A stretch of 64,000 nucleotides of DNA from Diphasiastrum complanatum (GCA_029204225.1 CM055112.1:29352703-29416702); one strand, 5' to 3'; shown: positions 33,599-47,608, counted from the stretch's first letter. Numbers and translations: made by a program. Notes: a model not told the origin generated them from the sequence alone.

Positions 33599-36500
33599 AT
33601 GGCTTCCTGTGATTTCTCACTGAGCTTGCACCGCCATAAACCCCCTTGTCCTTATTCAGGGGATATAGTCATGATCTCTCTTAAGAATTACACCGAGCAA
33701 CTCACATTGGCCAAGGATATCCTCACCAACCTTGGTTTTGATCTAACACTTTTCCGGGACCAGCAGAGCGAGAGCCTCATCCGAGCAGCTTACTCGACCT
33801 ATTCGGATGAGTTCCAAACTTTCTGGCTTACAACCAAGACTGGCAGTTATTCTATTATCAACGTCTCTCCGGCGGATCTTCAGAGTGTCGGCTTTCCTAA
33901 TCTCGGAGAGACAATCCATGGCAAGGGTACCATTATGATGCCAAGTACTTCACCAAGTTTCTGACAAACGACGGCAAAACCATTGCCCAAACCAATGACG
34001 GGATCGCTATCCGACTCATCACAGATCCCCATCTACGGGCCACCTCAAAGATCATCGTCACCATGGCTGCAGTACATACCACCAAGATGGATCGCATTCC
34101 ACCGAGCGATCTCTTCTCTCTCACCCTCACCATGGACGACCCCACTCAAAATTATAAGTGGGCTGAGAAGGTAGCGGAGAAGTTGTGCGGAGCCCTAAAA
34201 GTCTGAAAATCAACTACCAAATGTGGGTATCTCCTCCACATGTTGGTCACCAAGCAATTGGGGTCTAAGCCGGCTGCTACCATCAAGGAGCTAGATGTTG
34301 TTCATCCAAGTACAAAACAACGAGCCACCCCCCAACCGACAGCAGAATCAGTCTCACCAGCCCCACCTACTAAGAAGCAGAAAGGGAAGGCCGTCAGTAC
34401 CAAAGCAGATGTCCCACAAGACATTCTCTCCAGCGACATCGGGGTAGAATATGCTGAATTCGGAGGGAGTCTTAAACCATCTCAGGTCCCAAAGGAGGTC
34501 CTAGAGCAGCAGGCGTTCTTACTTCACCAGGCCCAACAATGTCGAAAAGCATTAACAATAGTAGCAGGCAGCTCCGGAATGGCAAGCACTTATGGCTCTG
34601 ATCCTATGGGCATGATTCCGTCCACACAAGCAATCTCCTCTCCATCCCTTGCTCTCACAATCCCACCACCACCCCCACCATTTACTGTCACCTCCACACC
34701 CTCACTAACTCTCAACACGGGCTTCCCATCCACACTTCCACAAAAGCCCTCGACTGTACAAATCTCTACCCTACTTGACTCCACAATCAACGTAGATGAT
34801 TTTGCCTTACAATTACTAACTGCACTCACATCAACCACTGTCACCACTAACCCAATCCCACAATCTCCGCCACGTAGTCTCTCCCCACCATCAATCCACA
34901 ATCACCCCTCCCTGCCTTTCCTACACCTCCGTCTAGCCCTGCTGCTGATTTTCTACCATTTAACCCCATGTCGTATCCTAACTACACATGAAACCTACCT
35001 GACATTGGTCCTTGGGAGCAGCTACCCCTTACAGCCCAAAAAGCGGTATGGTTGGTGATTGAGCTCCGATACAATATATTTGGCACCCTAGGGGGACAAC
35101 ACACTATGCGACAATTTGACGATGGTGGTATGGCAGGCCTTCAGAAAGAAAAAACAAGGCTGGAGGAGGAAACCAAACAATAACAGCTGCAGATCCAAAA
35201 CCTCACGAATTATAATCAACAACAACATCAGGTGCTAATCCATCTCCAGAACCAGCTCCAACTGAAGGTATCCAACATGCAGCAAACCATCGATACCCTC
35301 AAAGCCGAGAAGGATGAGGCTGTAACAGATTTACAAGCAGCACGTTTCGCTATGAAGGAACAGTTGGAAATGGTGGACTTCAACAACTTCGCACCACCAG
35401 CTATCCCTGAGGGAACTGCCATTCCAATGGTGGCCTATCAAACGCTGGCCCAAAAGCTGAAAGCCACGACGGAGCAACATGCAAAATTACAACAATCATA
35501 CATTGCTTCTGTCGAGGCCCTAAACCAGCACATAGCCACCCTGGAAGAACGCTTAAAGGCTGCTGTCCAGTTCACACTGTCGGTTCATGCAGAGCATGCC
35601 AATTTCATGATTCGGGGTACCACTTTGATGGATCTGATGGTGGAGATGGCGTAGGATTTCAACAGCCTCCTCCTACAATCAAGGCTCTGCATTTCAAAGC
35701 CAACCCCTGGGGCAAGGAGCTCAAACACCAACCAATCCATCGGGCTCTGGGGGTACTAGCTCCCAACATTTTCTTTTCCCTTCCACCGCTTCTAACCCCC
35801 TCAACACCACTAACCCCACCTTCATTCCATGACACTTTTCACTTGAATCACAACCCATTGCAGAAGCTAACCCCTCGTCTCCTCTATCTCCTTATCCCGA
35901 TCCACAAACCGCACACGAGATTGCCTTTGAAGCCCCCACCATCTGGCACAGAATCATGCCCACAGAACCAAGCAAGGAGTTGCGCGTCTCTCAGGAGTTT
36001 GCAAAGAAGTACCCAACAACGAAAGAGCAAGGTGGCTACATACTGCCAGATTTGGACCAATGTCAAACACATAAAGCAGCAGTTAAACTCCTGGATCCAC
36101 AACCTCTCTGGCGCCATCAGCTCTTCCTGCAAAGTAAGACCTCGATGGTACGGTATCTCGAAGCTCCCTCCTACATGCGTACCAATCCTTATTACTATCC
36201 AGTAGTGAGGCGAGAACAGTTTCCCACCACCAAGGTCAAGAATAGAATCTTTTGGCCTAAGCTCATAGGAGTCGATATCGGCAACTTGGCCGAAGACATG
36301 GTCACCAACTGCCGAGTCTTCTACCAGAAGCACCATGGCAATCCTGATTGCGATGTCAAATATTTTGCGGATAATTGCGGCCTGGTGGCATTTCTGACAG
36401 ATTTCAGAGGTTTTTGGGATCGAGGGTTACTCCCAATTGCCCTTGACATCAATAAACCCTTGCGCACGCAAGACGACCATATCAACGTTGCAAGGTTCTA

Positions 36501-36747
36501 TTATCGTGCTGCACTTAGTTCTGCCTTGCACGTTGATATGGTGGAGCTATGGAAAACCCATAATTTTTTCCAGGGTATGCTCTATTATTACAAACCCATG
36601 CCCTTCTTGAACAAATTACGGTGGCAAATGATGGAGGGCATCGGGACGACCATCTACCACTCCCGACAACAACAGTCTCGCCTCCAAGAAGCACAAAAAA
36701 TCAAGGACGAAAAGGCGTCGATTGGTGTGGGACCACCAATCCAATAA
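33599..36747 (+). pseudogene. Gypsy-G extra ORF after integrase, degenerate, unknown function
   Basis: From the ATG at 33599 (MASCDFSLSLHRHKPPCPYS) four blocks follow in the sense direction, broken by frameshifts and stops. (1) An N-terminal domain, 33599-34205. (2) A Pro/Ser/Thr-rich linker, 34240-34970. (3) A coiled coil rich in Gln and Leu, 35185-35654 (LQNQLQLKVSNMQQTIDTL). (4) A well-preserved C-terminal domain of about 260 residues, 35956-36747 (HHGNPDCDVKYFADNCGLVAFL ... MVELWKTHNFFQGMLYYYK), ending 11 bases before the LTR. Blocks 3 and 4 recur at 41950-42890 and block 4 at 48466-48973. There is no signal peptide or membrane segment, so it is not an envelope-like protein. Extra ORFs after pol are known in some plant gypsy lineages; I do not recognise this one. 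Confidence 0.7.
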
Positions 36748-36758
36748 GGAGGGGATAA
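36742..36758 (+). other. Gypsy-G polypurine tract
   Basis: aataaggaggggataa directly before the LTR start at 36759; the same tract precedes the LTR on the minus strand at 48454-48470 (ggaggggg). It primes plus-strand DNA synthesis in this class. Confidence 0.75.
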
Positions 36759-37565
36759 TGTTAGCAACTGTGCTAACACAGGGAAAATAAAAAAATAATA
36801 AAACTCCGTGGCATGTGTTTTGTAAGACCACGTATGAGTATCTGTCAATAAACTTCAAGCCATGGCATGTGTTTTGTAAGTCCATGAGTAGAAGCTTAAA
36901 TAATAGTAAAATAGCTTAAACTTAGATTCAGAACTTAGACTTAGGAAACTTAAGATTAGAAATATTTTATCTTAAGTTGTCCTAAGTTAAGAAAATTGAA
37001 GTTTTAAATCCTAAGTTAGAAGTTCTATAAAGGCTAGAAACAGATTAGTCCCATAAGTTAGTAGACACTTATGGAAGACCCTCCTTGCCATAAGAGGAGA
37101 GGTATTTGCATTGTAAATGACACTTTTGAGATTAAGCTATCTTGCTCTCTATTTTGGAGAATTATCATTCTATTTCATTTGTGTTCCCCTTGGAAAGGTG
37201 CATAGCTTGAGGGAAGGTGCTCGGGCCTCCTCTTGCCTCCTTTTCATCGATTTTATTGTGGCATGTTCATTATTGCCTATTTGTTTAGTATTAGCCACAA
37301 TCTCATTTTATTACCCTTCGGGTGTTAATCTAGGATTAGTCTAGTCACCTTGCTAGTTGGATAAGCCTTAGCAAGGATTTTCATTGTTGTTACTAATTAG
37401 TTTATTTCCGTTTCGGGCACTAGTTGGGTAAGCCTTAGTGCTCTCATTCCTTGATACTTCTGTTGAAGCTTTTGTAGAAACTTAAAAAGTGGATGAATCT
37501 CTACATCCATATACTACACCCGTAAGTAGATCTAGCCACCGCACTCACTAGAAATACTTCCAACA
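36759..37565 (+). repeat. Gypsy-G copy 1 3' LTR
   Basis: 807 bp, tgttagcaac...acttccaaca. It aligns with 47665-48453 (minus) and in part with 12286-12385 and 60436-60767. It contains two similar words (tagttgggtaagccttag and gctagttggataagcc), seen also in the other copies. Confidence 0.9.
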
Positions 37566-37582
37566 CTCTCTCTACAGAGTTA

Positions 37583-38388
37583 TGTATTGCTTGCAGGGGA
37601 CTTTAACGCACACACAGCCGCTCGCTAGACTGAGTTCTATGCTGACACACTCTCTCTTCATCCATTGGATACCTCTTATGTTCATTATTCTCAAGACTCA
37701 TTAGCGACGGTTACTCTTTTTGGGGAACAGCTTCTGAGGTTGGCTCAAGCACATGGTCTTATTATCCTCAACGGTCTTCTTCAATGGCCATCCTCCTCTG
37801 CATATACTTGCCACCCATTTGGTGGCGGTCACAACATAGTGTATTATCTCATTACATCTCATGCTTTATTGCCCGGCCTGGCATCCTTCACCATCTCTAC
37901 CCTCGTCCTCACTTATCACTCTTTGCTCTACCTCTCCTTCTCCCCAGTACCAAGTCTGTCTTCTCCTCCACATTCCCTCTTTGTTCGACCCACCCGCTAT
38001 CGTATCCCCCCTCATCAATCCCAGGACTATGTTGCCCATGTCTCTCATCTTCTGGACCACTTTCCTTCCTCCTCTGATGTCACTACCCAAGCTTCCTTTT
38101 TAACACATGCCCTGACTACTGCCGCTCATGCCATTGTGCCCCCTCGCCACTTCTTTTCTCATCGTCACACCCATAATAAATCGTATGACAATGACTGTTC
38201 TTTCTTCCAGAAATATGTCGAGTTCCTCAAATTCTCCAATTCTACATTGTCTTCTTCCGCAGAAAAGCAGCTTCGTTCCCTTCTCCGCAAAAAAGAAAGT
38301 GGCCTACTTTTCTTCCCGTTCCTCCTACCTCCTTCGCTCCCTCCACTGTGCTTCCTCGACTACTTTTTGGAAGATCTTTCTTCATAAG
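37583..38388 (+). pseudogene. LINE-1 endonuclease C-terminal part
   Basis: The motif AGDFNAH (37597-37617) is the GDFN signature of the endonuclease/exonuclease/phosphatase fold. It is followed by text typical of its end (GLIILNG, then YTCHPFGGGHNIVYYLI). A stop interrupts just after GDFNAHTAAR, and the open frame restarts at 37665. This nuclease would nick target DNA to prime reverse transcription. The N-terminal half and any ORF1 are missing. Confidence 0.8.
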
Positions 38389-39667
38389 CCCCTACCCATT
38401 GCACCCATCCCTCTTCAATCATGGGGTCGACTATGCAACCAACCTATATACAATTGCTCACCCTTCCATCTCTCTTTCTTCTTGTCCTACCCATTGTGAC
38501 CTCTTTTCTCCTGACATGGTTGAAGCCACCATCTGCAAACTCAAGAACAATCGTACGTCTGACATTGACCTCCTTTTAGCCAAGCTCCTCAAACCAATTG
38601 CCAAATTTGTCTCCCCTTTCCTAGCGTACTATTTCAACCGCTCTGTCGTTGATGGTTTTCCCATACCTTGGGCCACTAATCTCCTTCATCCCATTCTTAA
38701 AGAAGGCGATGCCATGAATGTCCACAACTATCGCACTATTATGATTGGTCATACCATGGCCAAGTTGTATGCCACTATTCTCATAACTTCGTTATGACAG
38801 AGGCTGATTCTCGACTATTGTATGTGACTGGCTAGGCTAGCTTCCACCGGGGTTATAGCACTCTTGATCATGTCCTCACTCTACGTACTATCATTGAGGA
38901 GGCAAAGCATATGGGCTAGAAGGTATTTGCTTGTTTTGTTGATCTCTCTAAGGCCTTTGACATTGTTCCCCGTCATCTTTTGATCAACAGACTATGTCAA
39001 CTTGGCTTTTCTAACTCTATTCTCACAGTAGAGGTTGCTATGTATGAGAGAGTTCCTAGCACATATTCAGTTGGACCCTGATTTATCTTCTCCCATCCGT
39101 AGCACTGTCGGCGTCAAGCAAGGCTGTCCATTATCCCCTTCGTTGTTTGCACTTTATATTGATGATCTTGAGCACCTCATTCGTGAAGAAGGTGGAGATG
39201 GTTACTCGCTGGCTCATTTGCTCATCCCTATTCTGCTTTATGCTGATGACATCGTCCTGCTTTCTCCCTCACCAAAAGGGTTGCAGTGTCACTTACAAGT
39301 CTTACATCGGTTTTGTGTTGCTTGGAGTCTCTCTGCTAACTTAAAAAAGACAAACACTATGATTTTCAACACCAATCGACAAAGCCTTCACAATTATCAA
39401 TTCTTCTATGACAGCCAAGAAGTTGACATTATTGCCTCTTATACTTACTTGGGAGTCTTGTTTACTGTGCCTCTTTTTGGTTTCTGCCAGGCTGCATTTG
39501 TGCACATTTCCTCTAGTCTTTCAACATTGGTCCAGTTTGAGCATGGGTGTACGATGAATCATATTTTTGATCCCGCTACTAGATACCAGTTGTTTCACAC
39601 ATGGGTAGTTCCAGCAGTGATGTATGTCTCCGAGATTTGGTTGTCAACTCTTTCTCTCTGGTACTAG
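38389..39667 (+). pseudogene. LINE-1 reverse transcriptase
   Basis: RT motifs in order: NYRTIMIGHTMAKLYA (about 38727-38775), FACFVDLSKAFDIVPR (about 38927-38975), KQGCPLSPSLFALYIDDL (39116-39170), and the catalytic YADDIVLLS (about 39239-39265). Stops at 38796, 38836 and 38920 and a frameshift near 39030 break it. Matches the plant LINE type with endonuclease and RT in one ORF. Confidence 0.88.
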
Positions 39668-40495
39668 GCAGACATTTCCAGACCACTATGTTGGGTCGCA
39701 TGATACGTGCCAAGACTACCACCCCTCATGATATCCTATGTGTTGAGCTTGCTACTCCTCTAATTATCCTTGAGGTCTTTTTCTGCCTTATTTTTTTTTT
39801 TAGCGGATTCAAGAGATTTGTGCATCTCACCTGGATAGATACATAGTTGTTGCGGTTATTTCTTCACGTGTCCTAGCTGATTCCCATGCCAAGCTATCTT
39901 GGTACCAGACGTCTGATCTCTTACAACATCTGGGCATCTCTATTATGGATCTTTCTCATGGTACGCATTCATATATCCGAGGCCATTTATTTTGTCGATA
40001 TATGTAGCAAACTTGGAGATTCCTCCCACCTTCCCACATTCGACTGAGCTATTACCAAATACACTTCCTCTCTCTGGATCCTTCTGGTTTGCCATTGGCA
40101 CTCTATCTCTCACAGTCCCTATCACACGGCCTGCGCTATTGTCTTGTGCAGTTGTGCATTTCCTCTCATCAGCTTGCTATTGAGACTGGTCGTGCATGGG
40201 ATATCCCCCGGGTGCATCATCTATGTCGGTTGTGCTCGTTGCGGGAGGTGGAAGATGAAGCCCATTTCCTCCTTAGATCTCCGTTGTGTTATGAGATACG
40301 GGGGAGGTATTATTGTCTCTTTCATGATGGTCTGCATACACTTTGCAGTTTTGTCTCCCATCCTGATGCTCGTTGCTTGGGACTTCTTGTTCGTGAGATG
40401 CTTACTCTCTGTCAGTCTCATCTGCCTGTACCAGATCACCTGGGGTTAGACTCCCAGCAGTTGCTTCTCATTTGTTTCTTTTGGACTTGAGCACA
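39668..40495 (+). pseudogene. LINE-1 C-terminal region with Cys/His zinc-binding motif
   Basis: Broken frames after RT. At about 40206-40280 the text CRLCSLREVEDEAHFLLRSPL has the C-x2-C...H...C-like arrangement of the zinc-binding domain that ends many plant LINE polyproteins; the final Cys is displaced. Function in the family is presumably RNA or target binding. Confidence 0.65.
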
Positions 40496-40750
40496 TGCTA
40501 ATGACTCCGATGATGAGATTCCTATCGTTGTGCCCCCGCAGAAAAAGCCCAGATGTAGTCGGCACTCGCCTCCATCGAGGCCCACTGTACGTTCCATTCA
40601 ACGAATACCTCACACTTACTTTCGTTGATATGTACTTATTCTCCACCTGGCCCAGGTTGTGGGCATTGGTATTATTTTTGTAGTTCTTCTGTTATACCTG
40701 GCCTGGATTGTGGGCTTATTTCACTTCTGCTTTGTTCTGCTTTCATTTGA

Positions 40751-41949
<1,199 letters not shown>

Positions 41950-42890
41950 TACCATGTCATGGAGGTTTTGCTTTGTAGGAAGAGTTGATGGCGCCAAAGT
42001 GGTTGTGGATCTAGGAGCTTGACTGCTTTCTTATGGTTTTTTCAATGGTCCAGGTTTGATAGCCGCCTCACTCCTTTGTAGTTTGATATTTTATTGCAAA
42101 CTCTTATGTAAGCAGATCCTTGCTAGGTTCAGTAGATGTGATTCTGTGTCGTATTGTTGGTGCTTCAGCTACCAAGGCATGTTCTATTTGTGGGTCTGGT
42201 TGAGGGGAGAGAGGTGGTGAAGGGTTAGAATCAGCAATGCGTTAAGATTCTGGAGAAAATTGGCGTTGGATAAAGGGAAAGTAGTGGTTTCGATGGGGTT
42301 AGAGGCGGAAGAGTGAAAGAGATGGTCAGTAGGAGCCAGCACCACCAGAGCCCAGAGGATTGGTTGGTGCTTGTGCTACTTGCACTTGAGGTTGTCCTTG
42401 AAATGATGAGTCTTGATTTGTTGATGGAGGCTGCTGAAATCTTGCCCCATCGCCACCATCTGATCCATCATAGTGAGGCTCTGACTGGTGAAACTGGACG
42501 TGCTCTGCATGGATAGAAGGTGTGGATTGAGTCATTGCCTTTAACCTTTCCTCTAGGGTGGCGGTATGTTGGTTGACGACCTCGACGAGAGTAGTATAGG
42601 ATTGCTGTATCTTAGTATGCTGTTCCATCGTGGTCTTCAACTTTTGTGCCAATTTCTAATATTGCATCACTAGAATTTGAGTTTCCTCGGGAATAGATGA
42701 CAATGCAAAATCATTGAAATCTACTTGTTCCAGTTGTTCCTTTATAACAGAACGTGCTGCTTTTGCATCTGCTAAGGCCTTGTCCTATTCTACTGTAAGA
42801 TTTGTTATGGCAGTTTGATGGTTGGAGATCTTCAACTGGAGTTGGTTCTGAAGGTGGCTGAGCATTTGTTGTTGTTGTTGATTTATTTAA
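41950..42890 (-). pseudogene. Gypsy-G extra ORF fragment (coiled coil and start of C-terminal domain)
   Basis: The minus strand matches 35185-36150 of Gypsy-G copy 1: LAQKLKTTMEQHTKIQQSYT against LAQKLKATTEQHAKLQQSYI, followed by ATLEERLKAMTQST. It then enters the C-terminal domain (nucleotide match at aagctcctagatccacaacc, about 41994-42013). Both ends are cut; on its right Copia-C starts. Confidence 0.82.
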
Positions 42891-42891
42891 T

Positions 42892-43797
42892 CGTTCAGAA
42901 ATAGCTTAGAGTATGCGGCTTCAATCCGCAACTTGTTGTACTCATTTACATATGTTTTGCTTTGATACTGAATCAATACTATTTTCTTATTACGTTCAGC
43001 TTCGTCTCAGAATGTATGCGTTTTTGTAATTCTTCGCGACAAATTATTTGTCTGATAATTCAATGCTTAAAAGTTTTGGCTACGTAATCACTGTAGTACT
43101 AATGATTTCATAGTTAGTTACTATAAGATCGAACATGATTTTTATCACTATTGTTTTGTTCAAAATTGATAGGCGTAGTTATGCATGAAGAAAGAGGAAG
43201 ATAGTTTATTCCGCTGCACACGATAAGTTTCTTTCTTGTCGTTTGAATTATTTCTATTCGATTCTTGTAGACCTATCTTTTACACACTTTCCAACATGGT
43301 ATCAGAGCATTGATTCTTCTTCAAGGCCTAATACCATATCAGAATGCAAGCTCTTATACTTGATATCTTTTGCGATATCAAACTGTTCTTCAGTTCTAAT
43401 CAATTTGTTTCGGTATCAGAGAATTGATTTCCAATTGTAGCACAGCACAATATCTCTCTTAACGACGATAGTCTAAAATTCTAGATGGATTCTCAAAGTA
43501 AACCCGGTCTTATCATAGACAAGCTGAATGGATCCAATTATCATTTATGGAAATTTAAGATGAAGACCTTGCTAATCGCCAATGAGTTGTGGGATGTTGT
43601 TATAGGTATTGAAGTGAAACCTAAAGATGACACATAAGACTCAAAGTGAAAATCGAAGGATGGTAAAGCTTTCTCGCTTATTATCCTCAATATATCAGAT
43701 ATCCAAATTGGCCACATAGCTAAAGCTAAAACATCAAAAGAAGTTTGGGACATCCTGAGCTCACTATATGATGTGAGGGACGTAACTACTAAGGTTA
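42892..43797 (+). mobile_element. Copia-C copy 2 fragment: LTR, primer site and gag start
   Basis: The LTR (start lost, end at 43296) matches 23670-24089. The primer site TGGTATCAGAGC is at 43297-43308. Gag starts at the ATG at 43484 (MDSQSKPGLIIDKLNGSNYHLW) and reads FKMKTLLIANELWDVV; a TAA follows near 43636. Homology stops at 43797, where the minus-strand unknown gene copy B begins. Confidence 0.88.
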
Positions 43798-45025
43798 TAT
43801 CATAAAATATACCATTCACCTTTTCTAAGGTTATATCATAAAATATGACCATGTATGTTAACAAGTGATTTAGATCAACAAAGAAGTTGTTTGATGAATT
43901 ATATGATATGGATCTTCCATCAGTTTCATACACTTTCTCGATATGAAATGGGGTACCAATGATTTTATGCATACTTATTTTCAATGTATTCATCTCTGTC
44001 TTCAAGTGATATGACCTAGGGTTGGGACTTTTCTAATTCAAACTTGCTTAAAAAATTCTCTAATAAGTTGAAATATTGTTGAATATGCTTCTCTGCTAAT
44101 ACCAGCAAAATTACAGGCACCTTGAACTATAGTCTTATCTCAAATTTTCTAAATGTTCAGCATCAAAGACTCTTCAATTTTGCACTTTACACTGGAACTT
44201 CTATTGTTCATCATGATACACTCAGTGGATTTGCCTGTCAATATTGAGCCCAACGACATTCCAATTGAAGCATTGTCCTTTTATTCTAATGAGCTACTAA
44301 TGCAGATGTGCAAAAAAACCAGATAGTGAGCAGAACAACACAATAGCTGAAATAAAACTATATGTCATTAATCAAGTTACAAACAATCAGTGTATGCTTA
44401 CTTGAATCTTCGAATTTTTTTATTTCGATAACTTGCTTTTGAAAGGGTTTAAATATCCTTCCAACTTTGTCGCTTTCGTTTTTTACTCCTAGCCTCCTTC
44501 TTCTTAGCCTCTTCCACATCCTTCGGTAATTATAACTTTTCCATACGAATAGATTGTAAGATTGATTAAATTTGATCTAGTTCTGATTTGATATCGAACA
44601 CTATCCTCTGTAATGATTCATTATTTCTTTTAAGTTATTCATTTTTCTCTAAAGTCTTTTGGACATGACAATCTCTTTTTTGATAAAAAAGAGGATATGC
44701 GTATCAACTCACATTCTAAAAAGTGAATTTTTTTCATAGAAAGCTAATTTCCATAGTTTTGCAATCTCTCACAATATCCTAGTAATCCAGTATGCCCATT
44801 GCATATCCATGTTACTAGATGAGTTATTGAAGAGAACGTGGGATGAGGCAATGTGCTAGGATCTTGAGGATACAATGTTTCATCTGTTCACAAATCCAAG
44901 CTCTTCTTTCCTTCTGCCCTATAACGGGAACAATCATCAACAGATATTGGAATTCCTTTGCCTCCTCGTCTCTCTATAGGTGCCAAATCATTAGGGATAT
45001 CCAAATGTAGATGATACAATGTCAT
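43798..45025 (-). pseudogene. unrecognised gene, copy B (decayed)
   Basis: Minus-strand homologue of 13529-14964. It starts at the ATG at 45025 (MTLYHLHLDIP). Conserved blocks follow in the same order: ETLYPQDPSTLPHP (about 44882-44840), GLLGYCERLQNYGN (about 44785-44745), a coiled-coil stretch with several stops, KKRKRQSWKDI, and KKIRRF directly before a GT donor (gtaagc, about 44402). The intron position is the same as in copy A, but the acceptor AG has been lost. Downstream blocks are GSILTGKS, QGACNFAGISREAYSTIF (about 44125-44072) and NNFFVDLNHLLTYM (about 43890-43850). At least five stops make it a pseudogene. The right-to-left end at 43798 shows a short local duplication (ggttatatcataaaatat twice). 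Confidence 0.7.
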
Positions 45026-45109
45026 CAAAAAACCAAGACAAAACAAAACAATACAAAATAAAACAAAGTACTTATCTTTTATTATATTATATACTCTGTT
45101 TGATTCAAA

Positions 45110-45330
45110 TTTGGAGATGGTGCTCATATTTTCAGTCCAATGTGGAGATGGCGTTCATATTTGGAGATGGCGCTCATATTTTTATTCATGTTGAGGGAAT
45201 ACATATTCATACATTTTGGAGATGGCGCTCATATTTAGAGATGGTGCTCATATTTGCAGTCCAATGTGAAGATGGCACTCAAATTTTTATTCCAGTGGAG
45301 GGAATGCATATTCATACATTTTTTTTTTAT
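45110..45330. repeat. minisatellite-like repeat (ggagatggcgctcatattt)
   Basis: The ~19-bp phrase ggagatggcgctcatattt or a variant occurs about seven times, partly as higher-order units with cagtccaatgtg and gagggaatacatattcatac. The open frame across it (45019-45456) is a by-product of the repeat. Confidence 0.75.
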
Positions 45331-45600
45331 CCTGATTTGAATTTGAGATGGTGGTCATATTCTAGATCCAAGGGATGGAATGTATTTTTGAATTTTGACA
45401 AGTTAGACTATGAACAGTTTAGAGTTCTTAACTGTGACTGTAGACACTATGGTTAGATCATTGGGAGTTGGGGAGGCCTCGGGAGTGGTGGGGGCAAGCA
45501 AATAAGCAATATTGTTTTATATATCTTGATATTTTTCTTTATCCTACATGGCATTACTTAAAGGGTCTTTTTGATATTGAGAACTCCTCTAATGATATTT
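45331..45600. other. spacer
   Basis: No gene recognised between the minisatellite and the Copia-E remnants. Confidence 0.4.
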
Positions 45601-46066
45601 ACTAGAGTCACCGAAGTAAATATACTTCGAATCTGCTAGCGTGAGTTCTTCAAATAGGAGCTTACATGGAGTCATGTGCTGAGAAGCACCGGAATTGAGA
45701 TACCATAGCAAGGGATCTCTAATTTGTCGATCATCTTGTATCATTAGCAGTGTTGGGTCTTCATGAAAGGTTTTGGCAGAATCAGATCCTCCATTCTATA
45801 GCATCTTCTTCTTTGCTTCATTGTGCTTGAAAACTCGACAGTCCTTGATGTCGTAATTGGTTCTCTTGCAGTACTTGTAGAAGAGTTTGGTTTTAGACTT
45901 TTGGTGTTGTCGATTGTGCTATTGTGATTTTCTGGTCTGAATCAGTCTGCTCAACTTTGGTCTTCTTGTCCTTCGAAGATCTCTTCTTCTGTAACTATTG
46001 CTTATTCGAATAGAGGGCGGCTGCCTTTGTATTCAAAGTGGATAAGCTTTTCCTTCTTACTTCTTC
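45601..46066 (-). pseudogene. Copia-E knuckle and protease, broken
   Basis: The knuckle reads YKYCKRTNYDIKDC (first Cys changed to Tyr, His absent), and the protease WYLNSGASQHMT has Asn in place of the catalytic Asp. A stop separates the two. So both zinc binding and proteolysis would be lost. Confidence 0.75.
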
Positions 46067-46615
46067 CTACAATAAACTTACTGTCAACTTTTGTAGAGGC
46101 AGGTCAGGAGCATTGCTCAAGAGCAGTACTAAGTGGTCGTAAGAGGGAGGAAGATTGGATAGAAGAGACATGTTAGCATCTTCATCCAATACTGGCAAAC
46201 CTATTGCAGCTAGCTGATTGAGTAGTTGTTTGAATTCATTCAAATAATCAGTGATTGAGATTCCTTCACTCATCTTGAACGACAAGAATTGTTTTCTCAA
46301 TAAGAGACGAGTCGATACATCTTTTGTTTCAAATAGACCAGAAAGAATGTCCCATGCTTCTTTGGAGCTGGAACAATTTGCTACATGAGCTATTTGTGAA
46401 TCTTTAAGATTTATAGATACAATGCCAAGAGCTTTTCCATCCTTAGCTTCACAAGTGGTCAGCATGTCAAGTTCAGCCGACTTGGCTATGGAACCGTTGT
46501 CGTATCTCCAAAGTTCTTTCTCAAGGAGTATCATCTTCATTTTGAATTTCCACATGTGAAAATCATCACCGCTGAACTTATTGATCAAACGGATCTCAGA
46601 AGATATACCTTCCAT
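46067..46615 (-). CDS. Copia-E gag, open 182 codons
   Basis: From the ATG at 46615 (MEGISSEIRLINKFSGDDFHMWKFKM) the frame reads a typical copia gag (EAWDILSGLFETKD, LLLRKQFLSFKMSEG, LLSNLPPSYDHLVLLL) and stops at 46067, before the knuckle. It is the best-preserved gag outside Copia-D. In a full element it would continue; here a stop cuts it off. Confidence 0.8.
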   Translation of the reverse strand: MEGISSEIRLINKFSGDDFHMWKFKMKMILLEKELWRYDNGSIAKSAELDMLTTCEAKDGKALGIVSINLKDSQIAHVANCSSSKEAWDILSGLFETKDVSTRLLLRKQFLSFKMSEGISITDYLNEFKQLLNQLAAIGLPVLDEDANMSLLSNLPPSYDHLVLLLSNAPDLPLQKLTVSLL

Positions 46616-46756
46616 GATGAATGATCTAAGAAATTATAAAATAGTCTTAAATACTATAACAATTTGGACCTGTGGCTCTGATACCACTCTATTGGGTTTA
46701 TATGAAACAGAATTGTTGTGTTTGAATATACTATTTATCAACTCTGATACCACCCT

Positions 46757-47608
<852 letters not shown>

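Larger units (their letters stand above)
31908..37565 (+). mobile_element. Gypsy-G copy 1, 5'-truncated
   Basis: The remaining parts are integrase, a non-coding gap, a long extra ORF, purine tract and 3' LTR. Gag, protease, RT and RNase H are absent; the left join is inside the integrase zinc-binding domain. The Gypsy-G provirus at 47665-60767 supplies the missing part of the map (gag, protease, RT). Confidence 0.85.
45601..46756 (-). mobile_element. Copia-E fragment: gag, knuckle, protease
   Basis: Minus-strand copia interior from the primer site near 46742-46752 (complement of TGGTATCAGAG) through gag and a damaged protease; integrase, RT and RNase H are absent. A second primer-site-like word lies at 46676-46686, which suggests a small duplication of the LTR-leader border. 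Confidence 0.8.

Noticed and set aside
33599..36747. Envelope gene of an endogenous retrovirus-like gypsy
   Set aside because: No signal peptide, transmembrane helix or cleavage motif is visible in any block.
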